Position numbers and translations under genes: made by a program | In this document: piece by piece, positions 33,839 to 46,120 of the stretch | Position numbering within the stretch: position 1 is the first letter of the stretch | How the letters are laid out: each line of letters starts with the position of its first letter | The notes under the pieces: model-generated | Database searches by the model: none | Told to the model about the DNA's origin: nothing | The model's input: the letters and a program-made list of their open reading frames with translations, nothing else | Assembly (NCBI RefSeq): GCF_023159225.1 | Contig: NC_063181.1 | Coordinates: 12,793,606 to 12,857,605, forward strand | Source: Perognathus longimembris pacificus | Lineage: Eukaryota; Chordata; Mammalia; Rodentia; Heteromyidae | Length of the DNA: 64,000 nucleotides | Direction: 5' to 3'

Positions 33839-34206
33839 TTGGAGTGATTTCATGATAGTAATAGAGTATGGACTTGTAGACATATTAAGTATTTAATGTT
33901 ACACTATTTTTTATCTGTCTTTAGAATACTTTGGCACTGTTTTACTGATAAAGAGGCTATCAGAAATCAGAGTGACATATAATAAATTGCTGATTTCCAA
34001 AAGAAAATGCCTTTTGTAGCATGGTTGTTTTTTTTTCAGACTTCTATCAGGTACATATCCATTGATTTTTTTTTAGTTAAAATTATGAACTATATAAACA
34101 AAACTATATTATAATTAAGAAATCAAAGGTAGACATCTAGCCATCTATACTTACCATCCTGCTGTAAACGTATTGGATATTCATGTTAGAGAAATGAAAC
34201 GTCTTA
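33839..34206. other. Unassigned AT-rich DNA
   Basis: No recognisable feature. Confidence 0.35.
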
Positions 34207-34425
34207 GCTGGGCGCTGGAGACTCAGAGTTATAATCCTAGCTACTCAGGAGGCTGAGATATGAGGATCATAGCTCAAAGTCAGCCCAGGCAGAAATGTCC
34301 ATGAGACTCTTATTTCCAATTAACCACCAAAAAAACCTAACGTGGAGCTGTGGATCAAGTGGTAGAGTGCCAGCCTTGAGCACAAAAGCTCGAGTTTAAG
34401 CCCCAGGCACACACAGACAAAAAAA
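34207..34425 (+). mobile_element. B1-Geo composite SINE
   Basis: A good full-length example: gctgggcgctggagactcag, cctagctactcaggaggctg, gtccatgagactcttatttc, then the Geo half gtggatcaagtggtagagtg and a gagtttaagccccaggc end. It has a short A tail. Confidence 0.9.
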
Positions 34426-34540
34426 ATATGAACATCTCACATTTGGTCAACATGTAGGCTTCTTCTTTGATGCCATTTATCTCTCTCCTTTTCCAGAAGT
34501 GTTGGCAATGAATACCATGAATATCATCCTTACTTTACTC

Positions 34541-34749
34541 TTTTTTTTTTTTTTTTGGCCAGTCCTGGGCCTTGGACTCAGGGCCTGAGCACTGTTCCTG
34601 GCTTCCTTTTGCTCAAGGCTAGCACTCTGCCACTTGAGCCACAGCGCCACTTTTGGCCATTTTCTGTATATGTGGTGCTGGGGAATCGAACCCAGGGCCT
34701 CATGTATACGAGGCAAGCTCTCTTGCCACTAGGCCATATCCCCAGCCCC
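34541..34749 (-). mobile_element. Young IDL-Geo SINE
   Basis: Near consensus with a poly-T of 18. The flanks share tactttactctt (starting at 34534 and 34752). Confidence 0.94.
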
Positions 34750-34761
34750 CCTACTTTACTC

Positions 34762-37078
34762 TTGATTACTCTCACTTGTTTTAACTTGTACTATGTATGT
34801 AGATATCACATAAAATATGAAATACTGCTCTGCATACCTTAAAACTACTGATAGTACTTATAGTGTATATACTCAATACCTTTTTATTGACATGATCACA
34901 TGTCATGTTACTTCATTCATTTCTATTGTAGGGTAGAGTTCCATGTGTGTTGTGTATATGTCACAGTAATACTGCGATTGAAAAATGAAACGGATTGAAT
35001 GATTTTAATTTTACCAGTACATGAAAGTTGATTCAGCTGCATTATAAATTCAGCCCAGTTGCTTGCCCTAAAGCAAGCACCTGGGAAAATTTGACTTTCT
35101 TCTTCTCCAGAGGAAACTATTAGTATGAGAGGAAAGCCACATAATGTTCTGATATATGGACATATAACTGCTTTCATGGGAGAATATTTTGATCTAGCAA
35201 TAATAGATGTGCAAAGATAACCATGTAAAATAGTGCATGCAAATAGCCTGTATCTGTCTATTTAGAATTAGATTAATAAGTATCTCTTGTGAGGTTTTAG
35301 TTTTAAGATGAATCTGCCACGATTCACTAACTAGTAGAAATATATAAATGGGACTACCTACATTTTGTTTTGTTTCTTCTCCTTTTGGCAACAGATTGAG
35401 AGTAAATACTGTTATCATTTTATGGTGCTAATTGGTTAAGCAATAGTCTACATGTTTATTTTTCTCTCTATAGTAATATAATTAATACTATATAATATTC
35501 TCCATGTATTTATATTCTCTATATATGGACTCAGCAAGAAGCAAGAGATTAAATGTTGGTTGAAAATTAAATTTGAGCCATGCAATGACTTCTGGAAGAA
35601 AGGCAGTTATTCCTACTTTAAAGTGTATTATATTCAAAACAGGAAAAGCTATAAAAGGTACAGAGTTACAGGTTAGTTTTTCCATTACATCCTGACGTTA
35701 TTAATGCAGCAGTTGACTAACTGGAAAAATTGTGAAAACACCCTCATTAGAAGCGTCTGTCGCATTTAGGAATGAGAACTGGATTTAGAGAGAAGCTGGT
35801 GTATGTGGCTTGCTATAATGTTAAAATGCATACTAAACATTTTGCTTCAAAAGATGCTTTTCCCCTGTGCCGAACATTCATGAACCAAACATAAATGACT
35901 TTCCTATGGAATTACAGGGGAATGCTTTGAAGATTTCCATTGCTTAAAAGTAAAACATTATTTAATGAAGATTGAGCTTTAATACTCTTTGCGAGACTAT
36001 GGGGGTATTACCTAGTTTTCTCAAAAAACAAAACAAAACAAAACCCAGTCCTTTATTGAATCAGAAGAAATTAGGCTAGAAATCTTTTTTGGAGAGAGGG
36101 GAGAGATGTTTTGGAAAACATTAAATTGTGGCTTAAGTATGTATAAATTCATTTTAAGAGCAGGCAGAATTTTAAATAATTTTTGTATATTGTGATCAGA
36201 GAAATCTTTGATTGCCAAAATTATCATATGGATGATAGTAACAATTAGAATATCTGCATTAACTTTCTAATTTAACTCAATTATTAACATTAAATATATG
36301 CGTGATAGCAAATGAACACGACTATAAAAGATTTTGACTTTGGTAGCAAACAATTTACTAAGCAATGAAGGTTACATTTTTAAGAATTTTACTGGTCCTT
36401 GAGCCAAGGAAAGGGATTGTATTTTATGTGAATTGCTCAAAGTATCTCAATATATGGAATTATATGAGTAAACACTTTGATTAGCTCTCTATTGAGAGAG
36501 AAAAGAGGGAGAAAGTGAAACAAGAAGCAAGCAAGTAAAGCAGGCAGAACGAGGAAGGACAGAAGGAAAGAAGGGAGAGCGGGAAGGAAGCAAGGTCCTT
36601 TTTGTTTAAAATTGGACTATCATATACTAAAAAGTGACAGTTGAAAACACATTTTAGGTCAGCTATTTGAGATGTATAAGGTTTAAATTCCTTACCCACA
36701 AATTAAAAAAAAAATTGTTGCCAGCTCAATAGCAGCAAGATCAGATGTGACTGCAGGCACAGAAAGTTCAAAATAAATTGTATATAATTATCCATCAGAT
36801 TTACAGAAATCAGATTGTAAAGTACTTTATAACATGCTATCATTCTGTACTACCTCTCTAAAGGAAATGTAGTAATTTTGTGTTTTGAGACACATCTGTC
36901 CATATGAATGTATAGGGATGTACCAATCCATTTAACTGGGGGCAACAACCCGGAGAGGTTGGCATCAATATGGGTTGTTTCCATTTTATAGAGAATGAAA
37001 TTAAAACACAAAGATTAGTAAAGGAATATTTAGCAACAATGGCTGTTTTAAGTCTGTGATTCTCTGATTGGGAAATTC
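34762..37078. other. Unassigned single-copy DNA
   Basis: No gene or repeat recognised. 36490-36595 is a purine-rich tract (ggaaggacagaaggaaagaa). 35690-35960 is a moderately complex stretch that could be a conserved non-coding element, which only alignment could tell. Confidence 0.4.
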
Positions 37079-37085
37079 TTTAAAA

Positions 37086-37185
37086 TATTTTCTTTTCTTT
37101 TTTTTCTTTCCGTTACTTTCTCTCCCTCCCTCCCTCCGTCCCTCCTTCCCTCCCTTCTCCCTGCTCTCTTTCTCTTTTCTTTCTT
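37086..37185. repeat. Polypyrimidine tract before a SINE
   Basis: A C/T-rich run with tctccctccctccctccgtc. It occupies the position of the tail of the antisense SINE that follows. Confidence 0.9.
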
Positions 37186-37388
37186 TGCCAGTAATAGGGC
37201 TTGAACCCAGGGCTTGGGCACTGTCCCTGAGCTTTTGTGTTCAAGGTTAGTGCTCTACCACTTAAGCCACAGCTCCACTTCTGGCTTCTTTTGATGATTG
37301 AATGAAGATAAGATCTCTGCTGGCTTTGAACTGTGATCTTTAGATCCTCAGTCTCCTGAGTAGTTAGGATTACAAACATGAGCTTGGC
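37186..37388 (-). mobile_element. B1-Geo composite SINE, antisense
   Basis: Geo part ctctaccacttaagccacag, then the 7SL/B1-like part cagtctcctgagtagttagg and attacaaacatgagct. Diverged. Confidence 0.85.
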
Positions 37389-38159
37389 TTTAAAACAACC
37401 ACCCCCACACTATATGTAAATATATATGTAAATATATATAATATTTAAGGAATGTTTGGCTATTTTACTACATGACACTGTTGAATTTTCCAAATGGAAA
37501 GGGGATCACCTTGATTAGTTATAAATTAAAACTTCTGGGATTAATTAATTCCTGCTATTGCTACTTCTAGGATGTTCTAAGTGGATGATAAAATGTAGAT
37601 ATTTATATAAAATGGTAGAAATCTATTTCTTTTGGCTTGTTTCTATTGCCAGATATAGTACTTTCCTCCCAAGTACAATTCCTTAACATGAACTGGAAAA
37701 CAAAGCAAGGGTAATACAGCTCACACAGAGCCTACATTGCTCACATCTGGCTTTATTTCTGCTTGATTCATCTTCCAGACCCACCCAAAGTCACTATATA
37801 TACGTTAACATATCCTACTATGCTGTAAGAAGATTCAGACAATTGTTTTTGACAACTAATTAGCATTCTTTAATGCCTGATCCATAATTAGCATTTAATT
37901 CCTGGCACACTATCAATCTCATTTAATTGTAGGATACATATCCAGCAATTATGGACTTGCAAATATAGATATTTACTGACTTTAAGGTGTTTTTTTTTTA
38001 AAGTTCAAGTGGTAATGTAGTCATGTTTTTATATCAATTTTAAATATCTTTCTATGTGCTATAAATGTCATGTTGAACTGTTTTACTGTGCCAGATTTTA
38101 AAGTTTGTGTTTAAATACACATAATCCTATAATGAATTCCTCCTAAAGGCTTAGGATGT
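37389..38159. other. Unassigned DNA with homeodomain-type cores
   Basis: 37830-37960 holds several TAATTA/CAATTA-type cores close together (actaattagc, cataattagc, atttaattcc, atttaattg). This is consistent with, but no proof of, a conserved enhancer. Confidence 0.35.
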
Positions 38160-38720
38160 CTAGCATGATTTGTGGGCCTTTGTGCACTCATGGGTTTCAG
38201 AGATGCTAGCAATGCCCTCATAATTCTGTTAAAGCAAAACTACCAATACCGATGTGAGCTTAGGGTAGGGGTCCGATCAAGGCTGTTGCTTTTGGCCCTG
38301 TTTGCTATTTGCAAACGCACTAGGTGCCTGTTTTCTTCTGTCAGAGGAGATTAGGGTGAAAGTTCATGCAGAACGTCGTCTTTCCAGTGGTGGGGCAGAG
38401 GGCAGTAGCAAACTACTGCATAGGGTCCCGGCCTCCTCAATGGGTAACTGTTTGTAATGCATTGGTTGCTGCTGGGATAAAGCCTCCTAGGAATGTGGGG
38501 AGGAAGGATGGGGTTGCAATTTGTCCTTGCTTATCAGTGCCGTTTAATGTGTTTTGACAGAATCGCTTTCGATCTAGCTGAAAACTGTCAATGATCTGAG
38601 AAACATCATTTGGCCTACCACAGCTGTTTGGTTCAAACTTTTGTGTTGACTGGTTCCTGCTTCTCTGCCTACACTTGTTCTGTCAAATTCACATTGCCAC
38701 AAGTTCAGATCCACATACCA
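38160..38720. other. Candidate conserved non-coding element
   Basis: This stretch has higher complexity and more CpGs than its surroundings (about nine, for example aacgtcgtc near 38372, cccggcc near 38427 and atcgctttcgatct at 38562). No repeat is recognised and the 60-70-codon frames crossing it show no family. I cannot test conservation here. Confidence 0.35.
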
Positions 38721-38893
38721 CAAAGGAATATGCATATGTATGTTCCTCATTAAAAAAAAAATCTTTTGTGTACCCCCCACACACACTTAGCATAACTTCC
38801 TAAGCATTCAGGATTCTTTTCTATTTAGATGGTATCATCCAATGCATCTTATATATTTTTCATAACTAAGGTTCCTTAAAAATATTCTATTTA

Positions 38894-38985
38894 TGTAGTT
38901 TTTTTGTTTATGTGGTACTGAGGAATTGAACCCTGGGCCTTATGCGTGCTAGGCCAGAACTCTACCATTAAGCCACATTCCCAGC
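38894..38985 (-). mobile_element. Solo IDL monomer (no Geo part)
   Basis: A 92-bp insertion contains only the ID-like left monomer with a short A-rich end (shown as tagtttttttgtttatg). A perfect 16-bp duplication, aaaaatattctattta, flanks it (38878-38893 and 38986-39001). The Geo monomer is absent. Confidence 0.9.
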
Positions 38986-39001
38986 AAAAATATTCTATTT
39001 A

Positions 39002-40567
39002 ATTTTATTTAAGAGAATGAACTTCAGGAGGAGAGTAACCCCTCTAGAGGAGACTCTGACCTCTGAAGGCAAGGGTTGTTGAAATCCTACAATGTATTAA
39101 AAACTATGGCAAAATTCTTTTTGAATGCCAAGCTAATTGTGTGGTGAGGGAGTATTTTCATTTAGGAATCTCTTGACCAAGGATAGTCATATAAATTTCT
39201 TCAATGAGTATTGCCTGAAATGGAGAAAACATGCTACATTGGTCTCTTTATCTTTACTCCTGAGGAAAAATGGATATTTCTTCGTTTTGACCTGAAAACA
39301 ATAAATGCTGCTTTCTCTAGATAAAGTTGTATTTTGGCAATAGAGACTCTCCATGGAAGAGAATTCAGAAACCACTGATTGTCATTACAGTCTCCAAAAA
39401 TTGCCAGTTTTTGTTATTGTTTTTTCCACTTGAAGGAAATGATCAATTTTAGATTTTGCAGATGGAGAGAGCATTAGAATGTGAACGGTTGCATAACTAA
39501 ATTGGAATGGGAAAGAAGATACATAATAAAATGTGGATCAGCTCTAAATCAGTGGTTTCTGAACTATGCTAAGGCCTCAGGGGTACTGTAGCTAATGTAT
39601 AAGAATGGGGCACAATATTGTAAAATCTCAGTGAAAAAACAGCTACATTCCATACCTACTGGTAATCCTAGGAAGTTCAACATAGTACACAGTTTTGGCA
39701 TTGGTTCATGCTACATGTCTTTTGCTTATTTCCTGTCTTTATAAGGCTGAGACATTAGCAATTTCTAGTATAAGACTTCTTTTTTTTTTTTTTTTTTTTT
39801 TTGATCTAGGAATTCTGGTAAAAATGTTACTGAAGCCTTAAGGATGCCATGAGCAGAGAAAGTTTGGAAATCTATTTTGCAGTCTGTGTCTGTGTCTGTG
39901 TGCAAATATAGTTTGTAGTTAATATCACGAATGGGGTAGTTTATAAGGCTCATAGGGGAAATGAATATGATATATTTATATGTATGATATATTTATAGAT
40001 ATGATATATTTATATGTATTAGTATATACATTTATTAGATTGTCACAATGAAACCCATTACTTTAAACAAAATAACCATAAATTAATAGAAATAAAATAT
40101 GTTATTTATTCTAATACCCAGTTTTCAAAAAATAGTGTTAATTTGGGATATTAGCTATAGCCCCCTTGAATTTATGCATTCTCTTGATAGAAAGCCATTC
40201 TGTTTAAATTGCAAGGACTTAGACTAATTAATATCATTCACTTTACTTGTTGTCAGCTTAACCAAAGTGAAAAGCTAGTGCTCTGGTAAAAAGCTCTATA
40301 GAGCATTTTCATTATTACAGCTCAGAAATAGGACCACATCTTCATCACTTGGATTTTTCTCATTTAGTTCTTGAAATTAAAAGGTTGCTTAAACGTGTCC
40401 AGTTGAGTCGAATTCAGTCTCCAGGAAGCTTCGTTGAGGGACCACTGTGCCTTGGGACAATGTATCTTATTTCCTTATGAAAGGTAGATAGGTCATAATG
40501 TCAAGTTATTGCAGGAGAGACGCTAAGACAAGGAACAATAGAGAGTCTGGAAGACAATTTTTTTGGT
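39002..40567. other. Unassigned DNA with an AT minisatellite
   Basis: 39967-40020 consists of about three units of atgatatatttatatg/agat. A T22 run lies at 39779-39800. The rest is unassigned. Confidence 0.5.
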
Positions 40568-41320
40568 AATTTATTTATTAATTAAACAAAATTTTTTTGA
40601 CAAAGTGTTGTGCAAAAAGGGTACAGTTACGTAGCAGGGCAGTGTGTACATTTCTTGTGATATCTTACACCCTGTTTTTCTTTCCCTTCCCTAGGTCAGG
40701 TAGACATATATACAATACACAATGTACCAAGAACATATACAGGGGCTGGGGATATGGCCTAGTGGCAAGAGTGCTTGCCTCGTATACATGAGGTCCTGGG
40801 TTCAATTCCCCAGCACCACATATACAGAAAATGGCCAAAAGTGGTGCTGTGGCTCAAGTGGCAGAGTGCTAGCCTTGAGCAAAAAGAAGCCAGGGACAGT
40901 ACTCAGACCCTGAGTCCAAGCCCCAGGACTGGCCAAAAAAAAAAAAAAAAAAAACATATACAGTAGCCACGTGGCCTACGCCCAAGAAAATTCGCCTAGG
41001 GCTTTAAATGTAATGTTGATATTAGACAATATGTCGACAGTAGTCTTATATGAACGTACATACATAGCTTTTGAGCTATTGTATTCCACTGAGAGGTCAA
41101 TTTTTGACCTTTATATGTTGAGTAGTTGTTTGGTTTTAGTTATATAGTGTAGGGTCGCTGACCCAATCCTGTGGGAAATACCATTTGACAAGCAGTTTTT
41201 GGTTTCACAGACCTGGTCTCTACTGTCTCTCCGTCACCCCATCTTAACAGTCATATATCAGGGAGATCATGCCCCTTTGTTTTCTGTGTTTTAGGCTTGT
41301 AGAAGACAAAATTTAGAATA
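40568..41320 (-). mobile_element. L1 3'UTR, antisense, split by an IDL-Geo
   Basis: Related to L1-A at 19546: tacagttacgtagcagggca, ttcccttccctaggtcaggt, tatatacaatacacaatgta. After the SINE it continues with tagccacgtggcctacgccc, and near 41250 with agtcatatatcagggagatc. The right boundary is approximate. Confidence 0.65.
40741..40950 (+). mobile_element. Young IDL-Geo SINE in the L1 3'UTR
   Basis: Near consensus with a tail of about 20 A. The flanks repeat aacatatacag (left copy 40732-40742, right copy 40953-40963). Confidence 0.94.
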
Positions 41321-41329
41321 TCATCAATT

Positions 41330-41720
41330 GTGTTTATTCACAGTATTCGTTTTCATAATCTTTTTCTCCAAATTCCTGAGTTCCAGCATGGACCCATGAA
41401 TGAATAATTTCCCTGGTAATGTAATTAAGGTATCGTGTATGCCCCTAATTTTAAATCAGTCACTCTGGCATGCCTTCAGGGGCTAATCTGTATCATCAAT
41501 TCTAATTCTTAGTGTTTTGTGGCATTTGGACAATGGCCACGGTTTACAGACCCGTCAAAATGATGACAGTAGCTCCCGTCTGTGGATTAGACGCGTATTT
41601 GTAGCTCCATAGACACCTACGAAGTTCACATCACTGTCAGTGAGGATCATCTCTAGTTATTTGTCTGATTCTCCCTCTATCCGTATGGTCCATTACGCTC
41701 TTCTCAGCACCTTCTTTACT
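41330..41720. other. Candidate conserved non-coding element
   Basis: Complex, repeat-free sequence with scattered CpGs (gtatcgtg near 41431, ccacgg near 41538, gacgcgtattt near 41590) and AT-rich cores (gtaattaagg at 41423, cctaatttta at 41443). No coding frame. Conservation is untested. Confidence 0.35.
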
Positions 41721-42384
41721 TACTCAATTATGGCTGTCACATGTGATCACTGTTGCAAAGCTGCTTCCTTGCTCCATGCTGCTGGTTGAATACCTGCCTT
41801 GGTGGGGGAGGAGTGCCTGAAAACCTCAAGGTGTCACTAAGCCACTAAGGCAGAAATTCTAAGCAGTAGCATGGGTGGCTCCTTGTGTTGACATTGCAAG
41901 CATCTGTCTCCTGCTGGCATCCCGGGTGCTTTGGGATTCTCTACTAAGACTGGACAGGTGTTCAGTGATTTCAAGTAAATACTCATTTTCTATAGTTTCC
42001 TGTACAGAAAACTTGCTCCACGTTTGATGTTTCTCTCTCTCTCTGTCTCTGATTTTTACACATGCGCGTGCGTGTGTGCGCACACACACACTAATTACTG
42101 ATGACAAGAGCTAGATTCTATATAAATGATTTACAGTAGTGACTTCTCACTTTCCTTTTCTTTATCTCTTTCTCTTTGTATCAGGATATATTAATTATGC
42201 AGAGTTTTTTTCATATGCAGAGTTTTTTGAGATAGTTCTACATATGCATAGAATGTCCATATCCCATTACTTTTCTTATCCTCTTCCTCTTTTTAAGACA
42301 ATTTAAAATAGATTTCCTTATACTGTTTTCATAATGCAATATGAGAAATTTGGAGCTTACTTACCATTCTAGTCTTTTTCTTTA
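41721..42384. other. Unassigned DNA
   Basis: Contains a short (CT)n and alternating CG/TG/CA run at 42030-42090. Otherwise unassigned. Confidence 0.4.
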
Positions 42385-42600
42385 TTTTTTTCTGCTTATT
42401 ATTATTATTATTATTAATATTTGAAGAGGTTACAATTCCATAAGTCAGGTTATGAGTACAATGTTTCTTGGTCAATGTCAGCCCTTCCATCATTCTCCTC
42501 CATTTTCCCCCATCTGCACCTATACCAAAGTTTTATAGTTTAATTACTATATAATACGTATTGAATATAAGAACTGCATTTGCTCACCCTCCCTCCTTCC
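42385..42600 (-). mobile_element. Older L1 3' tail, antisense
   Basis: Reads aagaggttacaattccataa, gtcaggttatgagtacaatg and a C/T-rich block. The same arrangement recurs at 49290, so the two are copies of one older family. Confidence 0.6.
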
Positions 42601-44257
42601 ATTTGTGTTCCCCTTTGCTCTTCACCCAAAAAACATGATTCCAAATTCTGCCTTTTTCTTCCAAAATTTGGATTGGAAACTGATGTGTTTCAAATCAGAG
42701 TATGAACCTGAAGCCTTCCTTACTCACAATTCTTTTTGTCTTGTTCGAACGTGTTTTCTTTTCTTCCCATCTATGAAATGTAGGTGGCAAGGAAATATCC
42801 TTCAGAAAGATTAGTCTGATATAAGTAAAATTTTTAAAGAGAATTTATTGTTTGATTTTTAAGGAAAATATCCCATTCATTAAGTGTATAAACCATTTCC
42901 CCGGCAACTCATATAATAATTCAGAGTAGGATTTTATTTGAAACCTAAGGACCAAATTTTGCTCACCACTTAATTTTGTTAATAAAATTTTGTTAGTAAA
43001 GTTTTATTGAAATATAGATTTTTGTTGGTGTATGGATACTTTCACATTATCATGGCAGAATTCAGAAATGGCGATAAACGACAGAGCCTAAAATACTCAC
43101 AATCTGCCTGTTTAAATAAAATGCTTGCCAGGAAAGCACCTTTGGAAAGTTCAGCATTCTCTAAGTACATGGTACTGGATATGAGAGCCTATAACTCATG
43201 AATTACAAATAAGTAATTAAAGACATTTGAGTAGCTGTTATGATTTAAATCCAGGTCTTCACTATTTGCCCTGTAAGAATACATTGACATTTAAAGTTGA
43301 CCTTACACGTGATTTTTATTTCATTCCATTTTATGTCCTGATAAAATTTACCTCCATCTTTCCAATTTGCTTCTCAAAACAAGGGAAAAATTTCCTACTG
43401 ACATTCTCAGTTTCAAAAGGGCTTTGCAGCTCTTGGTTGCACAGATGTGATGTAAAAGTAACTATACCAAACAAACGTAGTCTCTCTTCTTCAATGCAGT
43501 CTTTGAGTGACTCCCGGTCAATACAAGTGATGTTCTTGCTTTTATCTAACACTAAGAAAGCCGGTGTGCTGACGAAGGCCTCTCAAAAGCTTTCTAAGTT
43601 GCCCCAAGATGAAATGAACCCTCCTCAAAGTAAAAATAAATGGTATCCCACAATGCTATTATACAATACACGCCATCAACAATGTCTTTCCATTTTTAAT
43701 AATACATCATAGCAAAAAAGAAAGAGGTTAGTAGAAGAATCAGCTTTTACTACTGAAGGAAAGACTTGACTGTAACTATTTCTCTTTTAAAAGAGTGCTA
43801 TCCTGGGACCCTATTCTTTAAGAAATGCCAATAATAGATAACCTTTAAAAAAGGTGCAATCATTTGTTGACTTTCTTCAAAGAAAAGTGCTTATTCAGTT
43901 AACTTAGCAAAATATTTTAAATTGATTAGAGGCCTGAAGAAATGTTTGATTTTTTTTTTTTTGATCAATGGTAATTTCCATTTGGTGATCTTACAGCTTG
44001 TAAAAGCCAAGTCACACAACGGCGGAACCCAATTTATATTCATCAGTTCTGAATTTTGTATGGTCGAGGAGAAGCTATATTGGATGATTAATAAATACAT
44101 TTAAAAACTGTCCAAATAGGTATAAGGTAGATTATCTTATGGGTAATTATCATTGGAGGGAGTCTAAGCATTTGTGTTGTTGTTAGTTATGTTTGTTGAG
44201 TGAAAAATTCCATCTGGTGTTCTCTGTGAGCTCTAGCAGGGCAATAATCTAAGGTGT

Positions 44258-44303
<46 letters not shown>

Positions 44304-45170
44304 CCACCCCTAAGAAGCATGCGATGGATAGTTCTCATGTTTGGCTGACTCAATGAGTTGCAGTAACAGCTTTGTGATGGATTTTAGCCTATTTAGAAAT
44401 TTGTCTTTTGGCTACTCAAGAAAATCTATCCAGAAAGTACAAGTGATATTATCATGGCTTGGATATATTCTAGTCTCATTTCTTGTGGTAAGAGGACCAT
44501 TTTCAGTTGTAAAGGATAGAAACACAACTTTAAGAGTCATATTATTGCCCTAGGAAGGAAATGTATAAAGCACGATATCTTCTTTTTCTCTCTGATTCTC
44601 AGTTGTTGTTCTTCTGTGCTGATTTCATTTTCAACAAGACTTTTTTTTCCTTTGGTGGCAAAATAGTGGTTCCAGTTGCACCAGGCTTTTGTTTTTGGTG
44701 CCAATGATCTCAGAGGTAAATTAAACCTGCTCCCTGCTTCCCATAGCAACATTTATTTCAATGCTGCAAATAATTCCAGCTGACCTTGTTTGGGCAATTG
44801 TCCATTGTGGGACCAATGACATGGCAAGGGGTTTAGAGTATTCTGAACAGCCTGTCACGTGGCTCACCTCTGGCGAAGAGGAAAAGTAGGTTTTTATTTA
44901 AAATTAATTAATTAACTAATTAATTTTGTGACAGCAGTCCTGAAAAAAATCTGAAGGCAGTTTGCAAACTGAAAAGAAGGGGTTTGCATTAGAAGAATAG
45001 GAAAGATTGGTAGTAGAAAGAAAGCACTGATTATTTCTGTTACTACTTGCATCACTGTTGGAAATAAAATGTTTGTGCATTCCTAGCAAGTGGTGCATGG
45101 ATCATCAGCTTGTCCGGACATGACAACAGGTAATAATTATTTTAGTGAGCTTTAAGACAAATGAAAGTTC
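42601..45170. other. Unassigned single-copy DNA
   Basis: The plus-strand frame 43227-43712 (161 codons) is the longest in the window outside the L1. It has no recognisable domain, and an overlapping 73-codon frame runs opposite. A poly-T/A run and the TG repeat at 44254 lie inside. Confidence 0.45.
44254..44302. repeat. (TG)n microsatellite
   Basis: About 24 TG units with one TA interruption. Confidence 0.95.
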
Positions 45171-45175
45171 CCATG

Positions 45176-45346
45176 GCTAAGCACCATGGCTCATACCTGT
45201 AATCCTAGCTACTCAGGAGGATTGGAGGATTGAGATCTGAGTGAGGATTGCAATTCATAGCCAGCCTATGGCATAAATGTCCATGAGACTGTATTGCCAA
45301 TTAACCATCAAAACAGCTGGAAAACTGTGGCTGAAATGTTAGAGCA
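45176..45346 (+). mobile_element. B1-Geo composite SINE, 3' truncated
   Basis: 7SL/B1-like half with ggctcatacctgtaatccta and gctactcaggaggattg. The Geo half stops after gctgaaatgttagagcaccc. Confidence 0.82.
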
Positions 45347-45590
45347 CCCAAAAAGTCATTGGTTAATTCTGTGAACAAATCTCTAGGTAATTCTCATCCT
45401 TCTCTGACTTAGGAATGTCAGTGAGGGAAAGGGAATTTATGTGCTACAGGGAACATCCCAATGACTGTGATTTAGACTGCAGTAGTGAAACTGTAGGATG
45501 CCCTATAGGTAACACTAGTAAATATTGGCTTTTTATGAAGACTGAAGAAATTGCTGAATTTGATTTCAATTAGTATTTTCTTTATCCATT

Positions 45591-45636
45591 TTTCCTAAAT
45601 GACTGAGTAAGTTTTTCCTAAATGACTGAGTAGCTA
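45591..45636. repeat. 23-bp tandem duplication
   Basis: tttttcctaaatgactgag followed by taag/tagc occurs twice in direct succession (45591 and 45614). Confidence 0.85.
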
Positions 45637-46118
45637 GGGTAGGATTTTCTTGGTGAATTTTTTATTAAGGATGTGACATATGGGAACTTTTATATAAATG
45701 TCATCTTACTGGATGGTCTGCCCCTACAGCCTGTGGCCCAGATTCGTTCTACAATGAGCAGAAGATTTTCCCAAGACCTTTGGTGTAATTTATATCCATG
45801 TTTAAATGAGCGTGATGCCTATTATGCAATTCATACCTATATAAAATCCGGATATACCCAAAGAATGAAGTTAGAGGGCTGGTTATGCTATATAGTAAAG
45901 AAAAGAAAAATAAAATGATTTCGATTTTGGTTAAATCAAGGGGTTCCTTATGATTGCAACCTGTGTAATTAAAATACTGTACAGCTATATAATTAAAAAT
46001 ATTGCTATGTATCTCAATATGTCCACTTGAAATTTCATGAGTGACAAAGAAGTTCTATTCTTTAAAATAAAAGTAAAATTAGATTTCTTTCTTATACTTT
46101 AAGATTAAAAATTATATA
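45637..46118. other. Unassigned DNA with an 81-codon open frame
   Basis: The plus-strand frame 45673-45918 reads through without repeats but has no recognisable domain. No convincing splice or promoter context supports it. Confidence 0.35.
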
Positions 46119-46120
46119 CA

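Noticed and set aside
34578..34775. Recurring protein-like frames such as WPSGK.ACLVYM seen at several loci
   Set aside because: These are frames through IDL-Geo SINE copies, not a gene family.
39959..40030. CRISPR-like spaced repeat
   Set aside because: Simple AT-rich tandem units without unique spacers, in a mammalian genome.
43227..43712. 161-codon plus-strand open frame
   Set aside because: No domain, signal or family resemblance, no promoter or splice context, and an opposite-strand frame overlaps it. The length is compatible with chance in 64 kb.
45673..45918. 81-codon frame that looked more protein-like than most
   Set aside because: No family recognised, no acceptor/donor pair and no conservation evidence available.
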